In this document: positions 19,390 through 29,227 of the stretch, piece after piece | Numbering within the stretch: the first letter of the stretch is position 1 | Layout: every line of letters starts with the position of its first letter | Assembly: GCA_017745075.1 (NCBI GenBank) | Contig: JAGIAD010000029.1 | Location: 496,001 to 560,000 of the forward strand | From: Sphingobacteriaceae bacterium | GTDB lineage: Bacteria; Bacteroidota; Bacteroidia; Sphingobacteriales; Sphingobacteriaceae | DNA length: 64,000 bases | Direction of reading: 5' to 3' | The notes under the pieces: model-generated | Databases searched by the model: none | The model's input: only the letters and a program-made list of their open reading frames with translations | Told to the model about the DNA's origin: nothing | Made by a program: the position numbers and the translations under genes

Positions 19390-20073
19390 ATGGCCAATAT
19401 TCTTATTGTTGAAGACGAGGAACGCATAGCAACCCTGGTTAAGCGTGGCCTGGAAGAACATGGTTACCGGGCAACGGTAGCTTATGACGGTTCTTTAGGC
19501 AAAAAACTGGCGCTCAACCAGGATTTTGATCTCATTATAACCGATATTATTTTGCCTAAGATGGATGGGCTCGACCTCTGCAGGGAAATCCGCAGCTTTA
19601 AGCCCAACATACCCATTATTATGCTAACAGCCCTTGGAACCACAGATGATAAAGTGGAGGGCTTTGATGCCGGTGCCGACGATTACCTGGTAAAACCTTT
19701 CGAATTCAGAGAGCTGCATGTTCGCATAAGGGCCCTACTTAAGAGAAATGCCACAATACCTAACGGTCAAGGTTTTCTATTAGCATATGCAGATATAGAA
19801 TATAACCTGCATACAAAAATTGTAAGGCGCCAGGGCAAGGAAATTGCACTTACACCTAAAGAACTTAAACTGCTGCAATATATGATGGAGAATCCGGAGA
19901 GGGTGCTGTCCAGGTCTGAAATAGCTGAGCATGTTTGGGAAACCACTTTTGACACGGGTACGAATTTTATAGATGTCTATATTAATTATCTGCGCAAGAA
20001 AATAGATAAGGATTTTGATGTAAAACTGATCCATACAAAATCAGGATTGGGGTTTATCTTTAAACAAGATTAG
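19390..20073 (+). CDS. OmpR/PhoB-family response regulator
   Basis: 227 residues. The receiver domain (1-120) has the acidic pair E8/D9, phospho-acceptor D52 in LIITDIILPKMDG, T80 and K102 (YLVKPF). The C-terminal winged-helix domain (about 130-225) contains LTPKELKLLQYMMENPERVLS-type sequence. It overlaps no gene but is only 2 bp from the sensor kinase gene, so the two form an operon. The downstream heavy-metal efflux genes suggest a CzcR/CusR-like role sensing metal stress. The regulated metal cannot be inferred. Confidence 0.93.
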   Translation: MANILIVEDEERIATLVKRGLEEHGYRATVAYDGSLGKKLALNQDFDLIITDIILPKMDGLDLCREIRSFKPNIPIIMLTALGTTDDKVEGFDAGADDYLVKPFEFRELHVRIRALLKRNATIPNGQGFLLAYADIEYNLHTKIVRRQGKEIALTPKELKLLQYMMENPERVLSRSEIAEHVWETTFDTGTNFIDVYINYLRKKIDKDFDVKLIHTKSGLGFIFKQD

Positions 20074-20075
20074 GT

Positions 20076-21443
20076 ATGCAGATTAAAACAAGGCTTACAC
20101 TATTGTATACTTCTTTGATGGCTGCAATGCTGCTTACATTTGCCTTTATTGTGTATTTCACTTCTTCAGAAACCAGGGAGGACGAATATTTTAAAAGGTT
20201 AAAACAACAGGCTGCAACTAAAGCCAATTTATTGTTTGATACCAAAATTGAACCCCAGGTATTACAGTTGATCTATAAAAATGCGCCTAACTCCCTGTTT
20301 CAGGAAGAGGTTGCCATATACGATACCGGATTCCATTTGCTTTATCATGATGCCGTAGAGGTAGATAAAGTTAAAGAAACCCAGGGCATGATTGATTCTA
20401 TTATTTCACGTAAAGAAATTCAGTTTTATATTAAAGACCTCCAGGTTGTAGGCTTTTTATATGCACATGACGGTCGGTCTTATATTGTAACTGCTGCTGC
20501 AAAAGATGATTATGGTCTTGCCAAATTGGCCAATCTACGCAATACGGTTATTATTGCTTTTCTTTTCTCGATCATCATCATCTATCTCGCAGGACAGTTT
20601 CTTGCCAGAAAATCATTGCAACCTGTTTCTTCGCTGGTTAATAATGTAAAAACCATTACGGCCACCAATTTAGACCTAAGGGTAGATGAAGGTAACCGTA
20701 AAGATGAAATTGCTGAGCTGGCCATCACCTTTAATGAAATGCTTAACCGGCTTGAAAACTCCTTCGATGCGCAGAAAGATTTTGTTTCTAATATCTCGCA
20801 TGAATTAAGGACGCCTTTAACCGCCATGCTGGCAGAATTGCAGCTGACCCTTGAGAAGGACCGTAATAATGCCGAATACAGGGAGGCGATAGCGCATACC
20901 GTTGGAGATGCCCAAAAGTTGATCAGGCTTTCCAATAGCCTGCTCGATCTGGCTAAGGCAAATTACGACCAAACAGAAATAGCTTTTAAAAACATCAGGC
21001 TCGATGAGTTGTTGCTGGATGCCAGATTTGATGTATTACACAATCAGCCATCTTCTATTGTTAACATTTCCTTTGATCGTGACATAGATAATGATAACGA
21101 CGTATCGGTTTATGGGAACGAGTACCTGTTACGGGTAGCATTTATTAACCTGATAGAAAACGGATGCAAGTTTTCTGCTGATCATCAAAGTATTATTTCC
21201 ATTGCCTATGATGATACATATATTGAGTTGCGCTTTGCAGATAAGGGCATCGGAATCAGTGCCGAAACATTACCTCATATTTTTCTTCCGTTTTACCGTG
21301 GAGGGAATAAGAAATTTGCAGATGGAAATGGTATCGGCCTATCGCTGACAAAGAAAATAATTGATCTTCATGGGGGGCAAATAGCGGTACAATCGCAGGA
21401 ACAAGAGGGAACCATTTTTACCATAAAGCTTCCGCACCTCTAG
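20076..21443 (+). CDS. Sensor histidine kinase (CzcS/CusS-like)
   Basis: 455 residues. Transmembrane helices at about 9-28 and 152-172 flank a periplasmic sensor of about 120 residues. These are followed by a HAMP domain, a HisKA dimerisation box with phospho-acceptor H242 in NISHELRTPL, and an HATPase_c domain with N-box NLIENGCKF, G1 box DKGIGIS and G2 box GNGIGLSL. It should phosphorylate the preceding regulator. The downstream RND operon implies metal or envelope-stress sensing. A terminator follows the gene, so the efflux operon has its own promoter. Confidence 0.92.
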   Translation: MQIKTRLTLLYTSLMAAMLLTFAFIVYFTSSETREDEYFKRLKQQAATKANLLFDTKIEPQVLQLIYKNAPNSLFQEEVAIYDTGFHLLYHDAVEVDKVKETQGMIDSIISRKEIQFYIKDLQVVGFLYAHDGRSYIVTAAAKDDYGLAKLANLRNTVIIAFLFSIIIIYLAGQFLARKSLQPVSSLVNNVKTITATNLDLRVDEGNRKDEIAELAITFNEMLNRLENSFDAQKDFVSNISHELRTPLTAMLAELQLTLEKDRNNAEYREAIAHTVGDAQKLIRLSNSLLDLAKANYDQTEIAFKNIRLDELLLDARFDVLHNQPSSIVNISFDRDIDNDNDVSVYGNEYLLRVAFINLIENGCKFSADHQSIISIAYDDTYIELRFADKGIGISAETLPHIFLPFYRGGNKKFADGNGIGLSLTKKIIDLHGGQIAVQSQEQEGTIFTIKLPHL

Positions 21444-21491
21444 AACTTCTTTTCTAATGAAATTCTAATAAAATTCTATAAGCCCTCTAAC

Positions 21492-21515
21492 AGCCCCTCT
21501 ACAGGGGCTTTTTTA
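21492..21515 (+). terminator. Intrinsic terminator after the kinase gene
   Basis: AGCCCCT (21492-21498) pairs with AGGGGCT (21503-21509) across a 4-nt loop and is followed by a run of T. It separates the two-component genes from the efflux operon. Confidence 0.85.
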
Positions 21516-21626
21516 GTTTTGCAGCATTCCAAAAAAAGCTAGTGCGGGTCTTACTTTTAGCCTCTTCGGTTACGCGTTTTACCTTCCTTGCTTAGGCTTG
21601 ATAAACACATCGTAAAACAGCGCAAC

Positions 21627-22730
21627 ATGAAAAATATACTGATCAGCCTATTTGCTTTATTTCTTTTTTCCTGCCAGGAAAAATCAGCAGAACCTGCAAT
21701 TGCGAACTATACCGTACAAGGTGACACCATTATTGTATCGGCAAAATCTAATCTGACCAGCAAGCTTAAAACCCTGCCAGTCCACAACGAGCCCTATAGC
21801 ATGCAGATGCTTACTACCGGCACGGTAAAAGCTATTCCTACCCAGTATGCAGAGATAGCGCCCCCTTTTTCAGGAAGGGTGGTTAAGTCTTACCTGCGGT
21901 TGGGTATGCGAACAACTCCTGAAACACCATTGTTTGAAATCAGCTCGCCCGATTTTATGACGGCCCAAAAAATATTCTTCCAGGCTAAATCTCAACTGGA
22001 GCAATCGGGCAAGAGCCTGGCACGGCAACGTGACCTGGTAGCACACGGAGTGGGTACACAAAAAGACCTTGAAGAGGCTCAAACATCTTACGAAGTAGAA
22101 AAGAAAGAGTTTGAAAATGCTTCCGCCGGAATCAGGATATTTAAAGCCGATCCTGGTCGCCTGTCTATGGGGCAGCCATTGGTAGTAAGGGCTCCAATAT
22201 CTGGCGAGGTTATCGATAATAAAGTAGTACTTGGCCAATTTATCAAAGATAACGAAAACAGCGTGGCAACTGTAGCTGAATTATCAAAGATATGGATTGC
22301 GGCCCAGGTAAAGGAAAAAGACATCCAACACATTCATGAACTGGGCGAATGCAATATTGAAATTCCGGCACTCCCCGGGCAGCACATAAAAGCTAAAGTT
22401 TATCATGTAAATGAGATTGTGGATGAAGCCACCCGCAGCGTAGAGGTATTAATTGAAGCAAATAATAAGGGCCATATTTTAAAACCAGGCATGTATGTAA
22501 CAGTAGATTTTGTTAATGCCCCCGTAAATACCATACTCGTTCCGGCCAAAGCCATTCTTCAGGCAAATGAAACCAGCTTTGTTTTTGTGGCTGTAGGTAA
22601 GGGGAAATATATCAAACGAAAAGTTGTGGCCGACGGCACTTCAGAGGGTAAGGTGGTTATCAGAGCTGGTTTACAGCCTGGCGAACGGATTATTAGTGAA
22701 GGTGGTTTCTATCTGTTGGATTCGAAGTAG
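21627..22730 (+). CDS. RND efflux periplasmic adaptor, CzcB/CusB-like lipoprotein
   Basis: 367 residues from the ATG that gives MKNILISLFALFLFSC, a lipoprotein signal with lipobox LFSC. A TTG-initiated extension of 13 residues is less likely. The body has the membrane-fusion-protein plan: beta-barrel and lipoyl halves, with VVRAPISGEVIDNKVVLGQF as the second lipoyl half, around a short helical hairpin (about 115-160), then a membrane-proximal domain (VPAKAILQANETSFVFV). It would bridge the inner-membrane pump and outer-membrane channel. First gene of a three-gene operon, 22 bp before the pump gene. Confidence 0.88.
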   Translation: MKNILISLFALFLFSCQEKSAEPAIANYTVQGDTIIVSAKSNLTSKLKTLPVHNEPYSMQMLTTGTVKAIPTQYAEIAPPFSGRVVKSYLRLGMRTTPETPLFEISSPDFMTAQKIFFQAKSQLEQSGKSLARQRDLVAHGVGTQKDLEEAQTSYEVEKKEFENASAGIRIFKADPGRLSMGQPLVVRAPISGEVIDNKVVLGQFIKDNENSVATVAELSKIWIAAQVKEKDIQHIHELGECNIEIPALPGQHIKAKVYHVNEIVDEATRSVEVLIEANNKGHILKPGMYVTVDFVNAPVNTILVPAKAILQANETSFVFVAVGKGKYIKRKVVADGTSEGKVVIRAGLQPGERIISEGGFYLLDSK

Positions 22731-22752
22731 ACAAGGTTAAAACAAAATTCTT

Positions 22753-25700
22753 ATGAAAAAACTCATATACACAGCAATAAACAAACGTTGGCTGTTGGCG
22801 GCCTTTTTCCTGCTGCTTGCTATTTTTGGTTACTATTCCTGGAAGCAACTTTCTATTGAGGCTTATCCCGATATTGCCGATGTTACCTCCCAGGTAGTAA
22901 CGCAGGTACCTGGTCTCGCCGCTGAAGAGGTGGAACAGCAAATTACCATCCCCGTAGAGCGGGCACTCAATGGCATGCCGGGGATGCATGTTATGCGTAG
23001 CAAAAGCACTTTTGGCCTTTCAATGGTCACCTTAGTATTTGAAGATGGTGTAGACGACTATTGGGCCAGGCAACGCATACAGGAACGGCTTAATGATGTG
23101 GACTTGCCTTACGGCGCCAAGCCGGGCCTGGATCCGCTTACCTCTCCGGTAGGTGAAATATACCGCTATATCATCGAAAGTAAAAACCATGACCTAAGGG
23201 CATTGACCGACCTGCAACACTGGACTATTATTCCCCGCATTAAACAGGTTGCCGGCGTAGCCGATGTTACCAACTTTGGCGGCATCACCACCCAGTATCA
23301 GGTTGAGCTCGATCCACGCAAACTGGAACAATACAATCTTTCCCTGACCGAGGTGCAGACAGCTATTAATAACAACAATGCCAATGCCGGCGGCAGTATA
23401 CTTACCAGGGGCGACCTCGGCTATGTGGTGCGTGGCATAGGATTGGTGAAGACCCTCGATGGCCTGGGTAATGTCGTGGTTAAATCGGTAGGTGGTGTAC
23501 CTGTTTTCCTTAAAGATGTGGGTACCTTGAAGTACGGGAATCTTGAACGCAAAGGTATACTGGGCTACACTGACAGGAAAGTAAACCACACGGAAAGTGT
23601 TGAAGGAATTGTGCTTTTGCTTAAAGGGCAAAACCCATCAGTTGTTTTAGAAGGCATCCATGCAGCCGTGGCAGACCTTAATAATAATATACTCCCGAAA
23701 GGGGTTACTATCCGCCCTTACCTGGACCGCACCAATCTTGTGCATACCACTTTATCTACGGTATCGCATACTTTATTGGAAGGTATAGGTTTGGTAATTA
23801 TCGTATTGATTGTCTTTCTGGGCAGTTGGAGAGGGGCATTAATTGTGGCAGTAACTATTCCGCTTTCGCTTCTGATCGCATTTATCATGATGCACTTTAC
23901 CCATATTCCAGCTAACCTGCTTTCGCTGGGAGCTATTGATTTCGGAATTATTGTAGATGGTGCCATTGTAATGCTCGAAACCATCCTGAGGAAACGGGAA
24001 GACAACCCAGCAGAAGAGCTGGAAGAACTGTCAATAGGACAAAAAGCCTTATCTGTTGCCAAACCTATTTTGTTTTCAACCATTATCATTATTACCGCTT
24101 ATTTACCATTATTCTCTTTTGAACGTGTTGAGAAAAAATTGTTTACACCTATGGCTTTTACTGTGGGTTATGCCCTTATCGGTGCATTGGCTGTAGCATT
24201 GCTGCTCATACCTGGACTGGCATACGCAGTTTATCGTAGACCGGCAAAACTTTATCACAACAAATGGCTGGAGCGGTTAACGAATTTGTACAACGGGCGC
24301 ATCTGTAAAATCATGAATAAACCCAGGCTGGTATTTATTCCACTTGGGATAGTGCTTGCAGGTGCTGTTATTTTATCCATTACGGTAGGAAAAGATTTTC
24401 TCCCGCCTTTAGACGAAGGTTCTATTTGGCTCCAGATTCAGCTACCTCCTGGTATATCCCTTGAAAAATCAAAGGAAATGAGCGATAGTTTAAGGCAAAG
24501 AACGATGAAATATGGGGAGGTAACCTATATGATGGTACAAGCAGGAAGAAATGATGATGGTACTGACCCTTGGACAGCCTCACACTTTGAATGCAGTATC
24601 GGAATTAAACCTTATAACCAGTGGAAGAACGGAAGGAAAAAAGCAGACCTTATTGAAGATTTGTCTCGCGAATATGCCTCCATGCCGGGTTATAGCGTTG
24701 GATTCAGCCAGCCCATGATTGATGGGGTAATGGATAAAATTGCAGGAGCGCATAGCGAGCTGGTAGTAAAAATATATGGCGAAGATTTTAAGGAAACACG
24801 CCGTATTGCCCAACAGGTAATGTCTGTCATCAAAGGGGTTAAAGGCGCCGCTGATGTAGCCATTGACCAGGAACCACCTTTACCGCAATTGCAAATTTCA
24901 ATTGATCGTGACGCCGTAGCAAGATATGGTTTAAATGTTAACGATGTAAGCGAACTGATTGAAGTTGCGATCGGAGGAAAAGCAGTTGCCCAGGTTTTTT
25001 CAGGCAATAAGGTATACGATGTAATTTGCCGCTATGAAGAGCAAAGCCGCAATACCCCGGAAAAAATTGCCAATCTGATGCTGACTGCACAGACAGGTGC
25101 AAAAATACCTTTATCGCAGATTGCAATTGTTAAAACAGCTACCGGCGAGAGTACCATTACCAGGGAAATGAATAAGCGTCACCTTACGGTTAAACTTAAT
25201 CTACGCGGTAGCGACCTAACAACCTTTTTAAGGGAAGCCCAATCTAAGATTGAGCAACATGTACCTTACGATCATGGAAAATACAGCATAAGCTGGGGTG
25301 GACAATTCGAAAACCAGAACAGGGCTTATGCTAAACTTACCATAATTGTACCCCTTGCATTGGCCATCATGTTCCTCCTGCTGTACAGTGCTTTTGGAAA
25401 ATTCAGGCAGGCCGGACTTATCCTTTCCATTGTGCCACTTGCTTTATTTGGCGGCATGCTGGCACTTAATATCAGAGGCATGACACTCAATGTATCATCT
25501 GCAGTTGGCTTTATTGCTTTGTTTGGTGTGGCCATACAAAATGGAGTCATCCTGATTGCACACATAAATGATCTGCGCAAAAAAGGACATGATCTGCTTA
25601 AGGCTGTTGTTGAGGGGGCAAAAAATCGTTTCCGTCCGGTACTTATGACAGCAACGGTTGCGGTATTGGGCCTGCTGCCGGCATCATTGGCTACGGGTAT

Positions 25701-25848
25701 TGGTTCTGATGTGCAAAGGCCCCTGGCTACAGTTATTGTGTACGGGCTTTTTGTTGCTACAGCAATTACGCTTTTTGTACTCCCTGCCCTGTATTACCTT
25801 ATAGAAAACAAGTGGGGCAAAAATGACTACGAGATGGCCGATAGCTAG
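22753..25848 (+). CDS. Heavy-metal RND efflux pump, CzcA/CusA family
   Basis: 1031 residues with the RND plan: a first membrane helix near 12-28, large periplasmic loops after TM1 and TM7, and helix clusters at about 335-500 and 860-1020. TM4 has the heavy-metal family signature SLGAIDFGIIVDGAIVMLE with D396, D402 and E409, the charged residues used for proton coupling in CzcA/CusA pumps. The substrate is expected to be a divalent or monovalent metal ion, exported with proton import. Neighbours are the adaptor and the TolC-type channel. Confidence 0.92.
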   Translation: MKKLIYTAINKRWLLAAFFLLLAIFGYYSWKQLSIEAYPDIADVTSQVVTQVPGLAAEEVEQQITIPVERALNGMPGMHVMRSKSTFGLSMVTLVFEDGVDDYWARQRIQERLNDVDLPYGAKPGLDPLTSPVGEIYRYIIESKNHDLRALTDLQHWTIIPRIKQVAGVADVTNFGGITTQYQVELDPRKLEQYNLSLTEVQTAINNNNANAGGSILTRGDLGYVVRGIGLVKTLDGLGNVVVKSVGGVPVFLKDVGTLKYGNLERKGILGYTDRKVNHTESVEGIVLLLKGQNPSVVLEGIHAAVADLNNNILPKGVTIRPYLDRTNLVHTTLSTVSHTLLEGIGLVIIVLIVFLGSWRGALIVAVTIPLSLLIAFIMMHFTHIPANLLSLGAIDFGIIVDGAIVMLETILRKREDNPAEELEELSIGQKALSVAKPILFSTIIIITAYLPLFSFERVEKKLFTPMAFTVGYALIGALAVALLLIPGLAYAVYRRPAKLYHNKWLERLTNLYNGRICKIMNKPRLVFIPLGIVLAGAVILSITVGKDFLPPLDEGSIWLQIQLPPGISLEKSKEMSDSLRQRTMKYGEVTYMMVQAGRNDDGTDPWTASHFECSIGIKPYNQWKNGRKKADLIEDLSREYASMPGYSVGFSQPMIDGVMDKIAGAHSELVVKIYGEDFKETRRIAQQVMSVIKGVKGAADVAIDQEPPLPQLQISIDRDAVARYGLNVNDVSELIEVAIGGKAVAQVFSGNKVYDVICRYEEQSRNTPEKIANLMLTAQTGAKIPLSQIAIVKTATGESTITREMNKRHLTVKLNLRGSDLTTFLREAQSKIEQHVPYDHGKYSISWGGQFENQNRAYAKLTIIVPLALAIMFLLLYSAFGKFRQAGLILSIVPLALFGGMLALNIRGMTLNVSSAVGFIALFGVAIQNGVILIAHINDLRKKGHDLLKAVVEGAKNRFRPVLMTATVAVLGLLPASLATGIGSDVQRPLATVIVYGLFVATAITLFVLPALYYLIENKWGKNDYEMADS

Positions 25849-25884
25849 TCTGAAAATAATATTTCCTAAACCAAAAATGGTACG

Positions 25885-27180
25885 ATGATGATTAAAAAAA
25901 TAAAAAATAACCGCTACCTGTATCTATTGTTCCTGTTAACCGGCTCCCTGAATGCTTATGCCCAAACTGATACTGCTTTCATTAAAAAAGAGTTAAAATT
26001 GGAAGAATATTTAAATCTTGTGGGACGGCAAAACCTTGGCTACCTGGCCGGAAAGTATAACGTTAGTATAGCAGAAGCCAATATTGAAAGCGCAAGGGTA
26101 TTTCCTGATCCGCAGCTGAGTGTGGGAGGATATGACAACCAGCAATCAAGCTTGCACTTAGGCAGGGGGTATAATACCAGCATCAGTACAACGCTTGAAC
26201 TTGGGGGCAAACGCAAGTCGAGAATAGCCTTAGCCGAAAGTCAGTCGGAAGTAAGCAAAGCCTTACTGCTTGATTTTTTCCGTAATTTACGTGCTGATGT
26301 AACCCTGGCTTATTTTAATGCACTTCAACAATATCACCTGTTGGGCGTATTACAAAACTCTTACTCCACGATGAAGCAGCTGGCTGATGCAGATTCAACG
26401 AGGTTTAGATTAGGATCAGTTACCGAAACAGATGCACGGCAATCTAAGCTTGAGGCGAGCAATTTGCTTAATAATCTAATTCAGGCCGAAGCAGATTGGA
26501 AAACAACACTTGTACAATTGAACCTTAACGCCGGAATGGTCCAGCCTGACATTTTTTTGGTACCGGCAAACGATTTCAGAGATTTGAAACGAAAATTTTC
26601 ATTGCTACAGCTTATTTCCGATGCCCAGGCTAACCGCGCCGATGCAGTAGCCGCAAGCAATACACAAATAGCTGCTAAAAACACATTGCAATTGGCAAAG
26701 GCTAACAGGGCTATAGATCTGGGTCTTTCCATAGGAATGCAGTATAGCGGTGCTTCGACCAATGAGATCGCCCCAACGCCGGCATACAGGTCGGTCAATG
26801 TTGGTATTTCAGTTCCTTTAAAATTTTCCAACGCTTATAAAGGAGAGCTTAAAACTGCGCAATTCCTGATCAAACAAACTAAAATCCAATATGAGCAGGT
26901 AGCATTACAGATACAAACTGAAGTAACACAGGCATATATCAACTATAAGGCGGCAGAGAAACAAGTAGCACAATATAACAACGCCCTGTTGGCAGATGCC
27001 CGCAAGATATTTGAAGCGAAAGCATATAGTTATAAACGCGGCGAAACCTCGTTATTAGAGGTTTTAAATGCTCAACGAACCTATAATGAAGTACAACAGA
27101 GCTATTATCAGGCTCAATACAATTATACTGCTACACTGGTACAACTCGAACGTGCTGCTGGTATCTGGGATTTAAAATAA
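25885..27180 (+). CDS. TolC-family outer-membrane efflux channel (CzcC-like)
   Basis: 431 residues. An N-terminal signal peptide (LLFLLTGSLNAYAQ, cleavage near residue 27) precedes two outer-membrane efflux protein repeats with long amphipathic helices. The C-terminal repeat contains AYSYKRGETSLLEVLNAQRTYNEV, the usual second-repeat helix-turn. It would form the trimeric channel of the preceding RND pump. It lies 36 bp after the pump gene and is the last gene of the operon; a REP-like element follows. Confidence 0.9.
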   Translation: MMIKKIKNNRYLYLLFLLTGSLNAYAQTDTAFIKKELKLEEYLNLVGRQNLGYLAGKYNVSIAEANIESARVFPDPQLSVGGYDNQQSSLHLGRGYNTSISTTLELGGKRKSRIALAESQSEVSKALLLDFFRNLRADVTLAYFNALQQYHLLGVLQNSYSTMKQLADADSTRFRLGSVTETDARQSKLEASNLLNNLIQAEADWKTTLVQLNLNAGMVQPDIFLVPANDFRDLKRKFSLLQLISDAQANRADAVAASNTQIAAKNTLQLAKANRAIDLGLSIGMQYSGASTNEIAPTPAYRSVNVGISVPLKFSNAYKGELKTAQFLIKQTKIQYEQVALQIQTEVTQAYINYKAAEKQVAQYNNALLADARKIFEAKAYSYKRGETSLLEVLNAQRTYNEVQQSYYQAQYNYTATLVQLERAAGIWDLK

Positions 27181-27198
27181 CGTGAGTTTTGGATCTTA

Positions 27199-27366
27199 AT
27201 TTCGTCATTGCGAACTGAAGAAAGGTTTTTGTGCAGGAATGAAGCACCCGCGAAGCGAGTTTGAATGCCGTTAAAACAATAAGCTGCAAATGAAAAATCT
27301 TTTTGATGATAAATTACATGATAGATTGCTTCGGCTCGCTCATATCCCGCCTCGCAATGACGAAAT
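27199..27366. repeat. REP-like element with 15-bp terminal inverted repeats
   Basis: A 168-bp segment is bounded by perfect 15-bp inverted ends, ATTTCGTCATTGCGA (27199-27213) and its complement (27352-27366). The interior has AAGCGAGT/GCTCGCT-type arms. Sequences ending in CGTCATTGCGA are common interspersed repeats in Pedobacter-like genomes. It lies just past the efflux operon and may also stop transcription. No transposase is encoded, so any mobility would be non-autonomous. Confidence 0.7.
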
Positions 27367-27723
27367 ACAATATAACAAACTGACAATCAAATACAAACAC
27401 CCAAAACCCACATTAAAATAAGCGGTTTAAGTCCTTTTACTACCTCGGCATAATAATAATTGTTGAATCCGTTTAAATGGTTTATAGCATAGCGCTAGAA
27501 TCTCCCCTTTTAGGTTCAAGCTATCAGGAATCATTATCCTAATTATCAAAATTGTAAATTAAAACAGTAATATAATACAAATTAATACTTCATAGCTATA
27601 CGCTTCAAAAAGTCATTTTATTACGACTTTTTGAACATTTGTATAACATAATTTGCTGATTATTAGCCGAATTTCAAGACTAAATGCGGTTATTTTGCTT
27701 CCCTAACCAATTATATATCTTAT
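27367..27723 (+). promoter_or_regulatory. Leader region before the GH11 gene
   Basis: A 357-bp AT-rich gap without a convincing ORF. It contains an imperfect inverted repeat, AAAAAGTC / GACTTTTT, around 27607-27634, a possible regulatory hairpin upstream of the xylanase-like gene. Confidence 0.35.
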
Positions 27724-28488
27724 ATGAAAACACCAAATTCACTGACAGGTGTAACCAGGAAGGTTACCCTTGTTGTGGCTGCAACCTTAATGTTTGCAAG
27801 CGCTGCATGTTTAACAGGCTGTAAAAAAGACGAAAAAATTGCTCCCGGGGAAGTTACTGCTCCACCCCCATCTACCAAAACAGCCACGGTAGAATCCTAT
27901 CAATCGGGCACACATAACGGCTTCTTTTGGTCGCTTTGGAAAAGTGATGGCGCAACTGGTACAGTAAATTACGCCAATGGTGCCGGCGGAAATTACAGCG
28001 TTAACTGGAACGGGTTTAACGGTAATTTCACCTGTGGTAAGGGTTATTCGGTAGGGTCGGCTAACTATACCATAGGGTATAACCTGGGCGCTTATTCAAA
28101 CTCGGGAGGTGGTACCTTTGGCTGGTACGGATGGAGCAGAAGCCCTTATTATGAGTATTATGTGAATGAAACCTGGGGTGCGGTTTCGCCTCATACCGGT
28201 ACTTACCTGGGCACATTTGAAAGCGATGGTGCAGGTTATAACGTATGGACCCGATGGATGACGGGTAAAAACATTGATGGTGGCGACGGTTTCAGGCAGA
28301 TTTATAGCTCCAGGGTTACCAAGGTTTCTACCGGACAAAATCGCGTTATTACTTTTGCAAACCATTATAACAAATGGCAAAGTTTCGGGTACACGCTTGG
28401 TCAGCTAAATATTCCTGCAATTATGGTAGCCGAAACATGGGGCACTAATACAAATGGCAATATTAACTGCACCATCTGGGCGCAATAA
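27724..28488 (+). CDS. GH11 endo-xylanase-like lipoprotein
   Basis: 254 residues. A lipoprotein signal ends in lipobox LTGC (Cys33), followed by a Pro-rich linker and a beta-jelly-roll domain rich in Gly, Tyr, Trp and Asn. The block YGWSRSPYYEYYVNETWG matches the GH11 signature with nucleophile E144, and MVAETWGTNTNGNINCTIW carries the second catalytic Glu, E237. GH11 enzymes cleave beta-1,4-xylan with retention. The product should be anchored to the outer membrane and may face the cell surface. No SusC/SusD or other xylan genes are adjacent, so it is an isolated gene. Confidence 0.85.
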   Translation: MKTPNSLTGVTRKVTLVVAATLMFASAACLTGCKKDEKIAPGEVTAPPPSTKTATVESYQSGTHNGFFWSLWKSDGATGTVNYANGAGGNYSVNWNGFNGNFTCGKGYSVGSANYTIGYNLGAYSNSGGGTFGWYGWSRSPYYEYYVNETWGAVSPHTGTYLGTFESDGAGYNVWTRWMTGKNIDGGDGFRQIYSSRVTKVSTGQNRVITFANHYNKWQSFGYTLGQLNIPAIMVAETWGTNTNGNINCTIWAQ

Positions 28489-28518
28489 ACATTTGTTTAA
28501 CCAGTCACAATCACATCA

Positions 28519-28541
28519 CTGCCCGGCAATAAGCCGGGCAG
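28519..28541 (+). terminator. Hairpin after the GH11 gene
   Basis: CTGCCCGGC (28519-28527) pairs perfectly with GCCGGGCAG (28533-28541) across a 5-nt loop. The T-tract is weak, so it may act as a terminator or as an mRNA-stabilising stem. Confidence 0.6.
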
Positions 28542-28591
28542 TATGTACTTCAGATACTTTTATTAAATAACATCATTAACAACTTGTTATC

Positions 28592-29116
28592 ATGAGATTC
28601 ATCCTTTATTTCTTTGCCTTTTTTATTTTTATGCTTTCTGCCTGCGATTCGCCACGTCCAAAAAATATAGACAGAAATAAAAAATCATTGATCGGAAAAT
28701 GGCACCGGTTTTCGATGGCAAATGGATATAGCGAATTTGATATCGATTCGCAATATGTAGTTTTCTATAATCAGAAAGTTGGCCGTTTTAAACTTCCATA
28801 TAAAATAGAAAATGATTCCTTAAAATACCTTACCAAAGATTATGTAGCCAAAATTACAGACTACGGCGATTCACTTCTTTTAGAAGGCAATGATAGTACT
28901 CAAGCCGTGTTGCACAGGTTTAAAGAACCGCATGTTCCTTTTGAAACCATCCCGGAAGAAAAAGATTCTTTATTATTTGCATCCTACATCGCCGATTTTG
29001 ATAAAAGATTAATCAGCGAGTTTGAGAAAGCTGGAATAAAAATTTCTGATGGCCCGGAAAAACATGAGGGACCTGCATACGAAGAACTGTTAAAGAAAAA
29101 ATCGGCAAACAGGTAA
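28592..29116 (+). CDS. Hypothetical lipoprotein
   Basis: 174 residues. The N terminus MRFILYFFAFFIFMLSAC is a lipoprotein signal with lipobox LSAC at Cys18. The mature part starts with IGKWHRFSMANGYSEFDI, reminiscent of small lipocalin-like or DUF-type beta-barrel lipoproteins that read GxW near the start. The C-terminal 40 residues are helical and charged. The function is unknown. It lies alone between the GH11 gene and the TetR operon, with its own upstream gap. Confidence 0.65.
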   Translation: MRFILYFFAFFIFMLSACDSPRPKNIDRNKKSLIGKWHRFSMANGYSEFDIDSQYVVFYNQKVGRFKLPYKIENDSLKYLTKDYVAKITDYGDSLLLEGNDSTQAVLHRFKEPHVPFETIPEEKDSLLFASYIADFDKRLISEFEKAGIKISDGPEKHEGPAYEELLKKKSANR

Positions 29117-29170
29117 AAGTGTTTCAGCAGGTAGGATAACTTACCATCGCCCGGTAAAATTTTCACAAAA

Positions 29171-29190
29171 AAGACCGATTGTTTTATTTT
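29171..29190. promoter_or_regulatory. TetR operator site 1
   Basis: AAGACCGATTGTTTTATTTT matches a second site at 29841-29860 at 18 of 20 positions. It lies directly upstream of a -7-like TAATTTTG (29196-29203) and 38 bp before the tetR ATG, so bound regulator would block its own promoter. Confidence 0.7.
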
Positions 29191-29227
29191 TTATATAATT
29201 TTGGAGAAAATTAAAATTTCATCCGGG

